Below are positions 43,182 through 55,404 of a DNA stretch of 64,000 bases, piece by piece; the stretch's first letter is position 1, and each line of letters opens with the position of its first letter. The notes under the pieces were generated by a model. It made no database searches. It was given only the letters and a program-made list of their open reading frames with translations, and had not been told where the DNA came from. Source of the DNA: Macrotrachela quadricornifera (taxonomy: Eukaryota; Rotifera; Eurotatoria; Philodinida; Philodinidae); NCBI GenBank assembly GCA_022393335.1, contig JAJEKB010021216.1, forward strand, positions 966,017-1,030,016, read 5' to 3'. The position numbers and the translations under genes were made by a program.

Positions 43182-46100
43182 TCATTGATTCGCAAGAACA
43201 CATACGTCATTTAGACTCAGTTCTCGACTATAGATTCGAAATTCATCAATGGCTCCAGTGAATTGTCCTGCAGAGATAGAACCTGCTTGGCAACTAGAGC
43301 CTAACGATCCATAATAACCAAGTAAAACATAATCTGGAACTCCACTTGCAGAATAACTTGCAGCTCCCGTAGTTCCCACTTGAATTCCATTCACGTATAA
43401 AATAACTCCATTGGTCGTACTGTAAGTTTGAACAATATGTGTCCACACATTCAATGAAAGTGTAGATCCAACTACAGGAGTTGCAGATCCATTCCATAAT
43501 TGAGCAACAAGTCTATTTGAAGAATCTAATCCGATAAATGGTGCACACCATGGAGAGATACCGTTAGTATAGCCGTTGGCTCCATTTGCTACATGGACAA
43601 TCATTCCACCACCAGTGTATGCGGTTGGTTTGACCCAAAGTGAAAATGAAAAAGCTTTATTCGATGTGCCCAATGAGACCAGATTACCGACAGAAAAGTA
43701 GGTGCTCGATGCACCGAATGACAAAGCTTGATTGACATAACCACTAACAGTGGTGACACCTGAAGTAATGGTACCAGTGAAATAATTCGGACCACTATCT
43801 TGTAGAGAACCAGAATCAAATGAAAAATAGGCAACTAGAGTTGCATCATCCAGGATTTCGCAAGCACTCTTAGCCCGATTGCTCACTCCAAAGAAAAGAA
43901 TCAATAAACAAGAAAGAAAAACTCTCAATATGACATACCAAACATATGATCAATAAGTCCCTTGAATTGAGTATTTGTCTGAAAAGCACCTATATGTCAA
44001 TACGAAAATAAATTCAGAACAAAGATTTTTCTAACATTCTATTCCATACCTATATTGACCAGACCCGATGTACCCACATAAGCAGCTGGTGTTCCAGTTA
44101 AATTTGCTTGTCCATCATTGTAACCATTGCGATAGATATTTTGTTGTTTCATGGAAAAATCATAGACATATGCCACATGCAGCCAAGTGCCTGAGAGACT
44201 AGATGGTAATGTTGTTCGACTCACGAGATCATCGACCCAGAATCCTTTTTCCAAGAAATAAACACAGAACAGTAACAACACTTTCATATCAACTGATACA
44301 TACCCATATATATATTATATGGATTGAAATTTCTCAGAACTAAATGCATACAATTATCTTTTGTAGCACCGCTAAGATCACATTCTCCAAATATGGCATA
44401 ATCTGGTCCATTTGTAACCAATGTCGTTGGTTGAATCCAGGCTTCGACGGTAAAAACTTGAATTAGCAAAATTGATAAATGGCGTCGTTACATATTGTGA
44501 GCCATTCAAACTCAATGCTTGACCAACATAGCCTGTGTTATACCCAGGACTGTTCACACCGGTGCCATTGTAGACCTAGACAATCTCAGATGTATATGAA
44601 TGAAAGATATCCAGATCGAACACACCCTACCGGATCCCATGACACTATTGAAATGAAAACATCTAATCTTACCTATTCTAATTCGTAGAGTGTATATGAA
44701 ATAAAAGCTTCAAAAAATTGCTTTTATTTACTAATAATAATGCAAATGGATAGAATTTCTTCAAATTGAATAGACATCGATGAAAATCAATAAATGATTG
44801 TAGGTTTATATCTACAATTATTATATTTCAATTACTATTATCAACTGTTGGTTTTATTTATCTTATGGATTATTCATTCTAAGTTTCAATTTGAATATCA
44901 GCATTCAACAGTGAATGTTGAGGGCACGAAAATCAGCTGAATCTTCTCGATTTTTATAAAATCGATCAATAATCGTCACATTTTTTGCTCTATTTTTATA
45001 GTGAGAAGTCAAAAACATTGCCGATTAATCATGAGCTTAAAAGTAATCAACAAAATATGAATCATCTGGATAATTAATATCTGAATTAGCTATTATATTC
45101 GTACTAATGAGAATCCGTGCATACTGCACGGTTGCTTTTTCTCTAACGTATGACATCAAACATATAATGTACATAGAAGCTTCACAGATTCATATTCTTA
45201 TATCACCTAAATTTCTATAGTCTATGTGGTCTTCAGTCACATATCCTTTGTAGTTCTTCTAGATTTATCACCTTTTTGCTTCCCCTTATTTCCTAACTGC
45301 CTTATTACCATACTTACTTCAGGACCTGTGGGTATCCCTATAGTATAGCCCTTGAGGACTTAGGGATACCCCCCCCCCCCCCCCATAATATGACTCTCGA
45401 GATCCTATGGATGCTCGAATAGTATAGCTCTTGAGAATCTATAGGTATTCCCTGGGATAGCCCTTAAAGACCTTACTCCTTACAGCCTTATTCGATCTTT
45501 GACCTTTAACCTTTGACCCGGCAGAGGCACGTACAGAACATTATATATATAGATAGAATCCAACATTCGGATTGATCGTCCTGGGTATCATTTCTTACAT
45601 TAAGAATATCGTTCAGATTGTTTTCAAAAGTCCATACTGCTGTATAACTTGATAGACTAGCTCGACTGGTAATATTACAAGTAGCATTGCAAGGTATCCG
45701 TAAATCTGAAATCATTCAATAGAAATCAAAAAGAGAAAAACTTTTCGATTTCTTTTCTATTGGAAGCTTCATGGAGATGCGATTACTTACAAGTAGTAGT
45801 GGAAACTGTAGTACTAGTAGAAGTGGAAGCTACAGTGTTGGTAGTAATGGAAGTCGATGTAGTCGTCTGATTATTGAAATAGAGTATAGCTAGGAGAGCA
45901 GGTACTAGAATAGCAGTGATTAACAAGCAGCAAAGTCCAAAAATAAATGCAAACAACCAGCAACGTCGACGTGAGCGTCTTTTCAAAAGTCAATTCAGTT
46001 ATATGAATGAAAAGCAAAACAAGAAATCATACTTTGATGGAATTTCTACTAAATCTTCCACATTAAAATTTTTCACAGTAGATTGCGATTGTTTTGATGA

Positions 46101-46232
46101 TGTATATGATATATCCGATCCATAGCTTATGACTGATGAATTATTCAGATTACGGTAACCTTTCGGTTGTTTAATATCACCTAATTGAATACGAGGTATA
46201 TATACTCCTCCTTTTTGTGTACTGGTCCTCAT
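43182..46232 (-). CDS. Type II membrane protein with two LamG-like domains (one frameshift)
   Basis: Exons on the minus strand: 46232-46033, 45978-45791, 45705-45599, 44575-44304, 44244-44050, 43989-43939, 43885-43182. The order is a polar cytoplasmic N-terminus (~65 aa), basic KRSRRR, a TM span (FAFIFGLCCLLITAILVPAL), a Thr/Ser-rich stalk, then two jellyroll LamG domains. The first starts SYTAVWTFENNLNDILN and continues FTVEAWIQPTTLVTNG and SGTWLHVAYVYD. The second starts LVAYFSFDSGSLQDSG and continues FSFSLWVKPTAYTGGG and NVWTHIVQTYSTTNG. The exon lengths sum to one base too many: a run of five A at 44452-44456 (plus strand) shifts frame between NFANSS and FTVEAW. It may be a sequencing error or a real lesion. 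Predicted to be cell-surface or adhesive. The partner is unknown. Confidence 0.77.
45113..45562. repeat. Repeat-derived block inside a LamG-gene intron
   Basis: The 1-kb intron 44576-45598 contains a block with short internal repeats (GGTATYCCY-like and CCCTTGAGGACT-like motifs), a 16-C homopolymer at 45369-45384, the motif GACCTTTAACCTTTGAC that is also found in the 61-kb foldback, and a terminal ATTATATATATAGAT. Similar ATATATATAGAT tails end repeats near 59.7 and 60.28 kb. It looks like an inserted non-LTR-type repeat remnant that is spliced out. Confidence 0.45.
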
Positions 46233-46626
46233 TGTACAATCGATACTTGTTCTTCAGCGTGCGTCACTCTTCAATCAGCAAAAACGATACTGCTTTGTAA
46301 AAACAATTATTAGTTGTTTCTGTTGTACAAAACAAATAAATCATTGAATGGGTCCCCTTTCTTTCTCTTGACGAATGCAGCATTTATATTTTTTTTAAGA
46401 TTTAATGCTTTCATGGATCCTCAAGCCTGTTTTTTTTCCGCTGAATTTATAGTTAAAAGTCGAAGTGTTTATTAACATGATCATGTATGCGAAGCAAAAG
46501 GTGAGAAAAAGTACTTTAATTCTTCAAAAAGCCAGAAACTGCTATTCGTTAAAATATTTTTTTTTTTTCTTTTGATTATCAAATAGTAGCGAGTAATTAT
46601 ACAGTATTCATTCTTAATATAGACAT

Positions 46627-46708
46627 TAGAGTACTGCGCGGATACAATTTTTCATACTCGTACCTGGGTACGGGTACGGATATCCGACCCGCAGGTTGCA
46701 GTACTCTA
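46627..46708. mobile_element. 82-bp hAT-like mini-MITE
   Basis: The termini TAGAGTACTGC and GCAGTACTCTA are perfect 11-bp inverted repeats. The flanking 8-bp sequences are ATAGACAT and GTAGACAT (7 of 8 identical), the length expected of hAT targets. The interior is GC-rich with GGGTACGGGTACGGAT-like repeats, unlike the surrounding DNA. Too short to encode anything. Confidence 0.75.
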
Positions 46709-47929
46709 GTAGACATAAAGAGACGATTTTCTTTTAGAAAAAAATATCTTAACTAGAAAGTAAACGGACTAGAAGAGGAAAGTATGAGCACAAAAGTTTG
46801 GGTGAGGGTGAGTTTATTAGAAAAAAAATTCGAAAGCTTCTCACGATTAGATTCGTCCTTGGTTAAGGAAATCTTCAGATGAGCTTTGGAATATTTAAGT
46901 TTGCATTCATAATGAATTCAAGATAAAATGTGAATTTTGACGATGTGGATACTATACGTCATAGAAGACGTTGTGTTTCGTCTCTTTATATGTTGATGGC
47001 GGCGGTGACATCTGTTTTTTTTGCTGCACATAATGATCTTCTTTTTTGTGCTGAAGACTTGTCGAACTCACGAACAGCAAATTGTGTTGTTTTCCATGAT
47101 TAAGAAATTGAGAATAATATGGCTGAGCGACCAGAGCTAAATATTATCGAAATGAATATATCTGACATAGATCAGTTTCGAATCATAGACAATTATTTGA
47201 TATAATTCATCCATGGTAGAATAGAAACAGTCGTATTCATCGAATGAATGTATGTGACTAGGATCGATGATCAATTGAAAGAGTATAAAACTAGAGGAAT
47301 AGCGCGGATAGATGTTGTAAGAGTTTTGTTGTTTTTGGAGAAGCAATATTCGACCTAATATTAATTAACAATAAAAGTTAAGTGAGATTCATTCTATAAA
47401 TATAGAATTTTCAATTAAAATATCACTTTTCATTATTTATGTATATTATGTCATAATAAAAACGTATTGTTATATTTTGAAATTTTGCATCAAATTGCTT
47501 AAGTACTATTCGAGCTGTCTATTATAATCGCTGTAGCATTTCTTTTGTGACATCTTGCTTTTTACGGCAAAAACAATATTCACCAATGATGTTTAAAAGA
47601 AAGTTTATTTGTATTGCCGTTTTCTTTTATACAAGATTGAATTCTTCCATTATATTTATCATCTTGAATAATGATTGTATTGATAAATGAAATACAATTA
47701 TATCAAAGATTGTGTTAGAAAATATTTAAATTTGTTATTGTTGAATTAAAGATAGAATTTTATTGTTTGGCTGATAACATGACAGCACATTTGATCCAAA
47801 AATTGAAAAGGTGTTGAGTTATTCTTTCGAAAACGCACCACAGTTACAACAACTTTCTTTAAATTGAATGAAACTTTTGGAGTTTATAGAACTTGTAAAC
47901 ATAAGCACGGCTGGAGGTTCAAAAGATTG

Positions 47930-48790
47930 TGAAAACTTTGCGAAAGGGTCGGAATAGGGAATAAAGTAGATACTATTCAATGAGATGATTATTTCATTAA
48001 GGGAATTTTTTTTCTCTGACGTTTTCTTTGTGTCAAAAGGCTAGTCATAAAAATCGACTTTTTCGGGTTTTTGGAAGCTAAATTTTTCTGACAGCGAAAA
48101 ATGCTTAATTAGCGGTTTTGTATACATTAGAAACATCTTTGAAAGTTCTATTCAGTTATGGGACTCGGAAGAATTTAAAATTAAAACAATCTGCCAAAAC
48201 AGAGAGTCCTAGGTGACCAATTTTCACTTTTGCCTTCACTTGAGAGCAGGCTACTGGAAAATGATGAAACTCCGATGAGGCGAGCAATATATAATCATAG
48301 TCTACTTGCACAGAAGTAACAAAAAAATGATATTTACAGAATTTTCAAACTCATGGGGCATTGACGGAAATATGTTATTTGTTATAGCTGATGCCAAGAC
48401 AATCTCAAATACAAAGTTCTTTTCTGACGAGATTTCTTTATTTTTCCAGTGTGCTGTCTTCAAGTTAAGGCAAAAGTGAAAATCGGTCACCTAGAACGCC
48501 CTATCTTGGTAGTTTGCTTTCATTTTTAATTCTTCCAAGTTTTATAACTGAATAGTACTTCCCAAGATGTGTCTAATGTATATAAAATTGTTAATTAAAA
48601 CTTTTTGTTGTCAAAAGAATTTAGCTTTCAAAAACTCGAAAAAGTCGATTTTTGTGACTAGTCTTTTGGCACAAAAAAAACGTCAGACAAAAAATTTCCT
48701 CTTAATAAAATAATCGCCTCATTGAATAGTATCTACTCTATCTCCTATTCCGACCCTTTCGCAAGGTTTTTGAAAGAATTACCCTGTTAC
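47930..48790. mobile_element. Large foldback element
   Basis: Inverted arms of roughly 330 bp (about 47930-48265 and 48435-48785) surround a ~170-bp core. Matching pairs include GCGAAAGGGTCGGAATAGG with CCTATTCCGACCCTTTCGC, TAGATACTATTCAATGAG with its complement, and TCACTTTTGCCTTCACTTGA with TCAAGTTAAGGCAAAAGTGA. Arms differ by roughly 10-15 percent by eye. No transposase frame and no clear target duplication found. Confidence 0.75.
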
Positions 48791-49324
48791 AGAGTCTTCT
48801 TTATTACAATCTCTCAGATTTTCAAATGAATAATCTAATGTTACAATTAATGAGTTATTCAAACCATTTCTAATAGAGTCATACAATCGGAACTGTTGAT
48901 TTTTGAAGTAAACGTATCGATCAATTGAGAGAAATCATTCGTTTACCTTTATTCACATTAGAAGAGGCGAACAACGTATAAAAAATAATTCTTGATTTGA
49001 TCGTAAGATATAAAACAACATATGTTCCTTTATATTTAATTGATTTATTCAACAAGTATTATTGTATTGTCCATCGAAGACAACGATTTACTTCCTCATA
49101 TGTAACGAAAACTAACCTTTATTAGAAACGAAAACAACTGGAATAGTAAGAAAGAAAAATTTTAAGTTTAATTTTTGAAAAAGATGACATTTTCTTGATA
49201 GAACTATAGCAAATTTAAGAAATTTTAGTAATAGGTGAAATCAAATGTAACCGTATGAGAATTCTACTTCTCATGAATATGTGCTTATTAAGCAAGCCAG
49301 TTATAGCATGTAAATTGAATTTTG

Positions 49325-49681
49325 ATGAATGCGCATGATAAAGAAAAGTTCGTCAGAAACTCTCAAACATTTCAACACGAAATTAATAGAAAAATGATTT
49401 CTTTCTTAAAGCTAGCGTTATATCACTTTATTCTCAAGTATTTGCATTCCATCGTTATACGTACAAATGATTCATTATTAAATGGTATTAAAAGAAACCG
49501 AAAGAAGAAATGTCAAAAATTAATAAACATCGAAAATGCTATCAATGAAGTTTCCGCACAACCTTGCCCTAAATTTACATCCTCACCTCTGTCCTACACT
49601 AAAGCCACATTAATAGCACTTTCGATATTTATTTTTTCGACGTTTTTTCTTTTAGCATTTTATATGCATACCTTTATGTGA
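49325..49681 (+). CDS. Hypothetical small protein with C-terminal membrane span
   Basis: An unspliced 118-codon frame is unusually long for this AT-rich background. It is Lys/Arg/Asn-rich (KRNRKKK in the middle) and ends with a hydrophobic span ATLIALSIFIFSTFFLLAFY close to the C-terminus, which would make it tail-anchored. No homologue is recognised. It could be a retained chance frame or part of an old repeat. Confidence 0.3.
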   Translation: MNAHDKEKFVRNSQTFQHEINRKMISFLKLALYHFILKYLHSIVIRTNDSLLNGIKRNRKKKCQKLINIENAINEVSAQPCPKFTSSPLSYTKATLIALSIFIFSTFFLLAFYMHTFM

Positions 49682-49864
49682 ATCTGCCAAAATAAATAAA
49701 GACAATTTTTGACTTCATCAGTGTATGTATTTAGTAAAAAAAATCTGTGAAAAATGTGCATCAAGACGACTGTTAAAAGAGTGCATAACATAAATGCATA
49801 TAATGGTCCTTCTTGTAATACTGTCAAACAACAGAACGAGAAAAAGAAGAGAAAAAAAAGATTA

Positions 49865-49936
49865 CTCCGCGGCGGGGAATCGAACCCCGGTTTCCCGCGT
49901 GACAGGCGGGGATACTAACCACTATACTACCGCGGA
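49865..49936 (-). tRNA. tRNA-Asp (anticodon GTC)
   Basis: 72 nt on the minus strand. The acceptor stem TCCGCGG/CCGCGGA has discriminator G, the A-box region is TAGTATAGTGGTTAGTATC, the anticodon loop CTGTCAC gives GTC at 49903-49901, and the T-arm is GGGGTTCGATTCCCC. No intron. A T-run follows on the minus strand (complement of AAAAAAAA at 49852-49859), as expected for RNA polymerase III termination. All four stems pair well, so it is very likely functional. Confidence 0.97.
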
Positions 49937-51855
49937 CAGAAATTACTTCTATAGATCAATACCTTCAATTTAATCTATAGTTATTTGGATAATGGTGAAA
50001 TATGTTAATAAAATATCTTTACAAAGCTATTTTAATTGAAAGAACAAACTAGTCAATAGATTTATAATGGGTGTAATTTTTGCTACAATTAAGCAGATAC
50101 AACATCAATAAATATTATTGAAATTTCAATTCTACTGTAATATTTTTTTCCAAGAGACTGAAAACTAAACAGAACGATGAACAAAGTAATCAATAGATAT
50201 TTAACTGTAACTAAAAATTCGTCTTTCAATATATTGTTGCCAAAGAATGATGTAAAAAGCTTAATAGAATATAATAAAAACAATTTATTTTTTTTCTAAC
50301 TAAAAGTTTTGTTTTTTGAAACAGACATGTTTTTAAGACATTGCATTATCATTATCACCATTGACATATCCATCTTCTTTCTAAGATACAGTATACTCTA
50401 GCACTTGTCATCGTATAAATAAACTTTTATTTTGTTTGATTTATTTAATAAGATCTTGATATAGTTGTTGATCAAAATCAGATTGATGGAAAACATAATC
50501 TTTGAATAATTCAGAAACAACTAAAGTTTGATAAATATAAGAACTTATTTATAGAAGACGCCCAAGAAAAAAATAGAATCATCATATCTATAATGACTGT
50601 AATTTTTGTTCTCGATATTTTCTAGTTAAGTTTGTTTTGAATAATAGTTTTAGAAGAATACTTCATCTAAATTCTATGATATACTAATTATATAAAAATA
50701 AAATTATATTAAAAATGCATCTGTTTCTTTGAATAACTCATTTTTCCGAATGAATCATGATAAGTGTTATCGGCTAGAAAGTCAACATTATTTATTACTA
50801 TCAAGGTTTGTAGATATCTCAATTATACATGAATATATTTTGATTGCATGCATCACACACTATATTAAAAAGATCTCAGAATCCTTTATTCATTATATGT
50901 ATAGTTTCTGAATGGTTTACGGATCCGATTGTATTATTCTCTAAATATAACAGTTTGAAATCCTCTCTTGTATATAATCTTGTAGGCTTTTAAAAATTTG
51001 AATCATTTATGATCAGATTGGATACACATGGATCACATTCTATTCGATAGAACTCAACATTTCAAATCATCGTCAGTAATAATATCCTAACTCTGATCCA
51101 AAGAAGTATGATTTGTTCTTATGTACGTGATGTATATACATACCAATCGATAGAGCTCGTTAAGCTGCATTGAATATTAACAAATTAATGATTGACTAAT
51201 TGACTAAAATAGTCTTTTTCTTATTAATTGTATTGCAGATATATAGAATGTTACTAAAGTCCCTTTTTTTAATTTTTTTAAATGATAGGGCCATCAGTAC
51301 GCGACATATTATGTAGAATAGTAACGAACGTTAATATAAAATATTTCATCATAATTGACTACAATTGAATACCTTCTATTGATTTATTCTTCATGAAAAA
51401 AGACTGCATATATTTTATGTAATGATGATTTTGTTTGTGAATATAAAAGTGTGTGTAATTTATCTCAATGAGTTAGCTGTTACATATATTTAGCGTCATC
51501 TATAAAATTCTGAAGAATCTTTTTATTTGAAGCCTAAATAAATTATTGATAGATATAAATATGTATTAATATTAATTAATATTCCTAGATAAGAACTCAA
51601 GTGACAATTTGATTCGATATATATTATTAACAAATCGGTTACTACTCAACTATACTCTGCATTGTATTTTTTTTTTCTTTCACCTGATTTATCATTTCTT
51701 TTCATGGTCAGGCAGATGATTTTCTATAATCATCTGATTATTATAATATAAATATGACTATGAAATAAATTCTAAATTCTTTAGATCATTTGATCACCGT
51801 TATTTTTCTATGATACTTTTTATTTCAATTAATAACATGGATTGATTTATTTATC
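49937..51855. other. Non-coding intergenic region upstream of GPHR
   Basis: About 1.9 kb, AT-rich, no supported gene or repeat. Should contain the GPHR promoter and 5' UTR. Confidence 0.45.
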
Positions 51856-54652
51856 ATGTTTCTTTTGACAGATACAATTATCGTAACAATTTCTCTAGTA
51901 AATTTTATTTAAATTAATAAAAAAATTTTATTTATAATAAAAAAAAATTTTTAGATCTCCTTTTTTATTGGAGGTTGGATGTTTTTTGTTCGCCAGCTTG
52001 ATCAAAATTATGGTGTACGAAATCGTATTGTAATTCTTTCATTTGCATTAACATTCGCATTAAGTTGTATGATGTTTGAATTAATTATTTTTGAAATACT
52101 TGCTCTATTACAACCAACGTATATTCATTCTCTTTTTTCAATTCAATTTTTTTTTGAAAATATATATTTGATTAATATAGGTCACGATATCTTTATTGGC
52201 GTATTGGTCTTTATTGTATGCTCATTTTACTTGTCTTTCTTATTCCATTTTATATGGCATTTTTATTATTCAATACAGTTCAAATCGGTAAAATGTATTT
52301 ATTTTATTTTTGTTTTTAATTTATTATTGATCAATTATTTTAGTGCGAAACATTTGTCTTGTATTATGTTTTACATTAATTACATGGTGTTTTTATTTAT
52401 ATATTTTTTGGAAATTGGGTAATCCATTTCCAATTTTAAATGGACATGAATTTTTTAGTATTGAACAATGTATAAGTCGAGTAGGAATTATTGGTGTTAC
52501 AGCTATGGCAATTCTTAGTGGATTTGGTGGTATAGAAAATAGTTTTAATTCTATAATGAAAATTACTTCATAGATTTATTTTTTTTAGCTGTCAATTGTC
52601 CCTATACATACATGACATATTTTATTAAGGTAAATTTGAATACAATCTTCTATAAAAAGGAACAGTTATTTGAATTAGTATAAGTACTTGAATGTGAAAG
52701 ACGAATACAAGATTTTTTAGTATATAGAAAGTCAGTTCTCTGCACATGCAGTTTTTAGTAGATATTATCTTAGAATGATCTATTCGTATATTTATAAGAG
52801 AGAACAGTAATAATGAGAAAATTTTGTTAAACGATAAATGCATGAAGCTTAATACTCAATGATTAAAAACTAAACACTTATGAGAACATAATCGAAACGA
52901 GATTGATATAATGTCATTTGTTCTAAAGAGAAACAAATAGTTTTTGCACTAATTGATCCAAATTTAGAAAACAGAATATGTAAATAAAATACAATGATAG
53001 AATTGTTTATTTTTGGCACTTGAATGAATTCTTGAATGACGAGATTACTGTTGCAAAAAAGTGAAACCATTTGAAATACTGAAATAATTTATTTATTCGT
53101 AAATATGCAGAAAGAAAGATAGGTGAAGGAGAATATAATACTAATGATTAGATTATAATGCAACGGAAGTGATAAATCTATAATCTGTACTATTATTTAT
53201 GTTATTAGAGTATCATCCAAGACATTCTTAAGACAAATACTAAATAAATCAAATTGAGGTATATGTAACTACATATTAATCTCTAACTATGTACCCTTTT
53301 GTTGTATTGTCTTCATAAAATGTTATGACAATCATCAAATAGAATTCTGTATCTATCGAACAGAAAAACTAAAAGAAATTGCGTTATTAATTATCAATAT
53401 TTAATCCCTGCGTACATTTTTTTCATCTACAATTTATTGAAATAAACATTGATATAATCTATATAAATTATTTTTATATTTAGCCTGTCACTGACAAAGA
53501 CATAAGTGATGCACATAAACGTTTAAAACAAGTAATGGAAATAGTTGCATTAAAAAAGAAACGTGTTGCTTGTATGGAATATGAAAATTCTCTTAAAAAA
53601 ATTGCCTCCTCTCTTAATGTAAATAAAACATGGGATTTTTTTCGACGAACATTTAATTCTGGTTTGACATTACAATTAAAAAATCATATTACACCATCAT
53701 ATTATAATATATCTTTAATTAAACAGGAAATATCAACATATGAAGAAATTTATACTAAATTATATAGTGATCTTGTTGATTTACAAGCTATACAACAACG
53801 TATTGAATATTCAAAAACATTTAAAGGAAAATATTTTCATGTCTTAGGACATTTTTTTTCATTATATTGTATATGGAAAATTTTTATTTCATTTATAAAT
53901 ATTATTTTTAATCGAGTAGGAAAAGGTAAATTGAAATTAAAACATTTATAATTTTATATATAAAAGAAAAGAATGAATATTTATATCTAGTTGATCCAGT
54001 AACAAAAGGTATTGAATTAACAGTACATTATTTTAATCTTGAATTTGATGTACAATTTTGGTCTCAATATGTATCGTTTATATTAGTTGGTATTATTGTT
54101 GTAACAAGTATTCGTGGTTTATTGATTACATTAACTAAGGTTTAATGAAATAATCATAATTATAAAATAATATTTATGTAGTTTTTTGTTTATTAGTTCT
54201 TCTATTTTATATCAAGTAAACGTTCATCAGATGTAATCTTTTTATGGCTTGCTCAATTAATGGTAAATATATAAAATGATAAAATTATGAAAATTATTTT
54301 TATATTTTTCATAGGGTATGTATTTTATATCATCTGTACTTCTTATTCGAATGAATATGCCAGCACAATATCGGTAATTTATTTGAGAAAAAAAATGTAC
54401 AATTTTTTTATTAAAAGATGTTTTTATATAGACAAATTATTTCACAAGGTCTTGGTGATCTACAATTTAATTTTTATCATCGATGGTTTGATTGTATTTT
54501 TTTACTTTCTGCATTATTTAGTATTGGTATACTTTATTTACATTATCGATCTTCCCAAGAATCACTTTCACTTTATGATAAAAATGTTCAAAAGGTAATT
54601 TATTGTAATAGATAAAACAAATAAAGACCTTTTATTTTAGGTTTATGATTAA
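51856..54652 (+). CDS. GPR89: Golgi pH regulator / GPR89 family
   Basis: Exons: 51856-51897, 51955-52118, 52181-52287, 52344-52529, 52589-52629, 53484-53925, 53991-54139, 54197-54262, 54315-54373, 54432-54594, 54641-54652. They total 1431 nt, 476 aa, against about 455 in mammals. Conserved blocks are TFALSCMMFELIIFEIL, GNPFPILNGHEFFSIEQCIS, GVTAMAILSGFGAVNCPYTY, PVTDKDISDAHKRLKQVMEI, VDPVTKGIELTVHY, ILVGIIVVTSIRGLLITLTK, and LGDLQFNFYHRWFDCIFLLS. Family members are multi-span Golgi/ER anion channels that set lumenal pH; plant homologues (GTGs) also bind GTP. The 14-codon first exon (MFLLTDTIIVTISL) was found by splice phase and similarity to the family N-terminus. Intron 5 (52630-53483) is unusually large for this gene and empty of visible exons. 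Confidence 0.94.
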
Positions 54653-55404
54653 CCATTGGAATTATTTTTTTTTCCATTAAAAACACGTGTGCTGTGATTT
54701 CTTAATGCATTTATTATAATTATTATTGATTATTTTTTATAAGATAAAAATATATTTTATGATGAACAAAAAATAAACTATGCTAGTAAAGATTCTTCTT
54801 GCTTTCATAGCTAATATTTCATCGATTTACGTTGAAAATAATATGGGAAAACATCTCGTGATAGTTCATAATTTTTAAAATCTATTCTTCTGAATTATAA
54901 ATGATCGAAAACTCTAGAAATTATTTACTGAATCATTGAGTTATTATAAATGTTCTACGGGTGAAAGAAAATCTATAAACTTATTTGATTTTTTTTTCGT
55001 ATCTTATATGAATAAGAAAATTGCTATTTTATTGCAAGACAAAGATAAAACCAATCAGAATATTGACTTATTGATAAAAAAGAAATTTGTCTAGAAGAAT
55101 AAATTGAATTTAAGATTATATGTATTAATATCAATAAAATGCATCTTCTACGAAATAACAAATCTATATTCATTCAGATGTTTTACAATAAGTTGAAATT
55201 GATAAAAATAATTTTCTTTTGTAATGTTGAATTGAAAAATATGATACTAAGGTCCATAAGTAAGGATTTGTAATTTGAGTCGAATGTATAATTGATGGCA
55301 GATTGATACAATCATAAAAGAGAATCATTTATCAGTCAATATTTAAACACCTAATATTCATTTTATTTTACTTTATTAAATTTTTATTTCGAAGAATATC
55401 ACAA
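54653..55404. other. Intergenic spacer
   Basis: AT-rich 750 bp between GPHR and the Hog-domain gene, same strand. No feature seen. Confidence 0.45.

Larger units (their letters stand above)
46233..49324. other. Intergenic region with mobile-element remnants
   Basis: Between the LamG gene and a small hypothetical frame. Holds an 82-bp MITE (46627-46708) and a long foldback (47930-48790). The remainder is AT-rich with no supported coding sequence. Confidence 0.5.

Noticed and set aside
44576..45598. Transposon disruption of the LamG coding sequence
   Set aside because: An AAT|GTAAGA donor and a TCTAG|GTC acceptor at the domain's usual point, in phase 0, show that the repeat block lies in an intron rather than breaking the gene.
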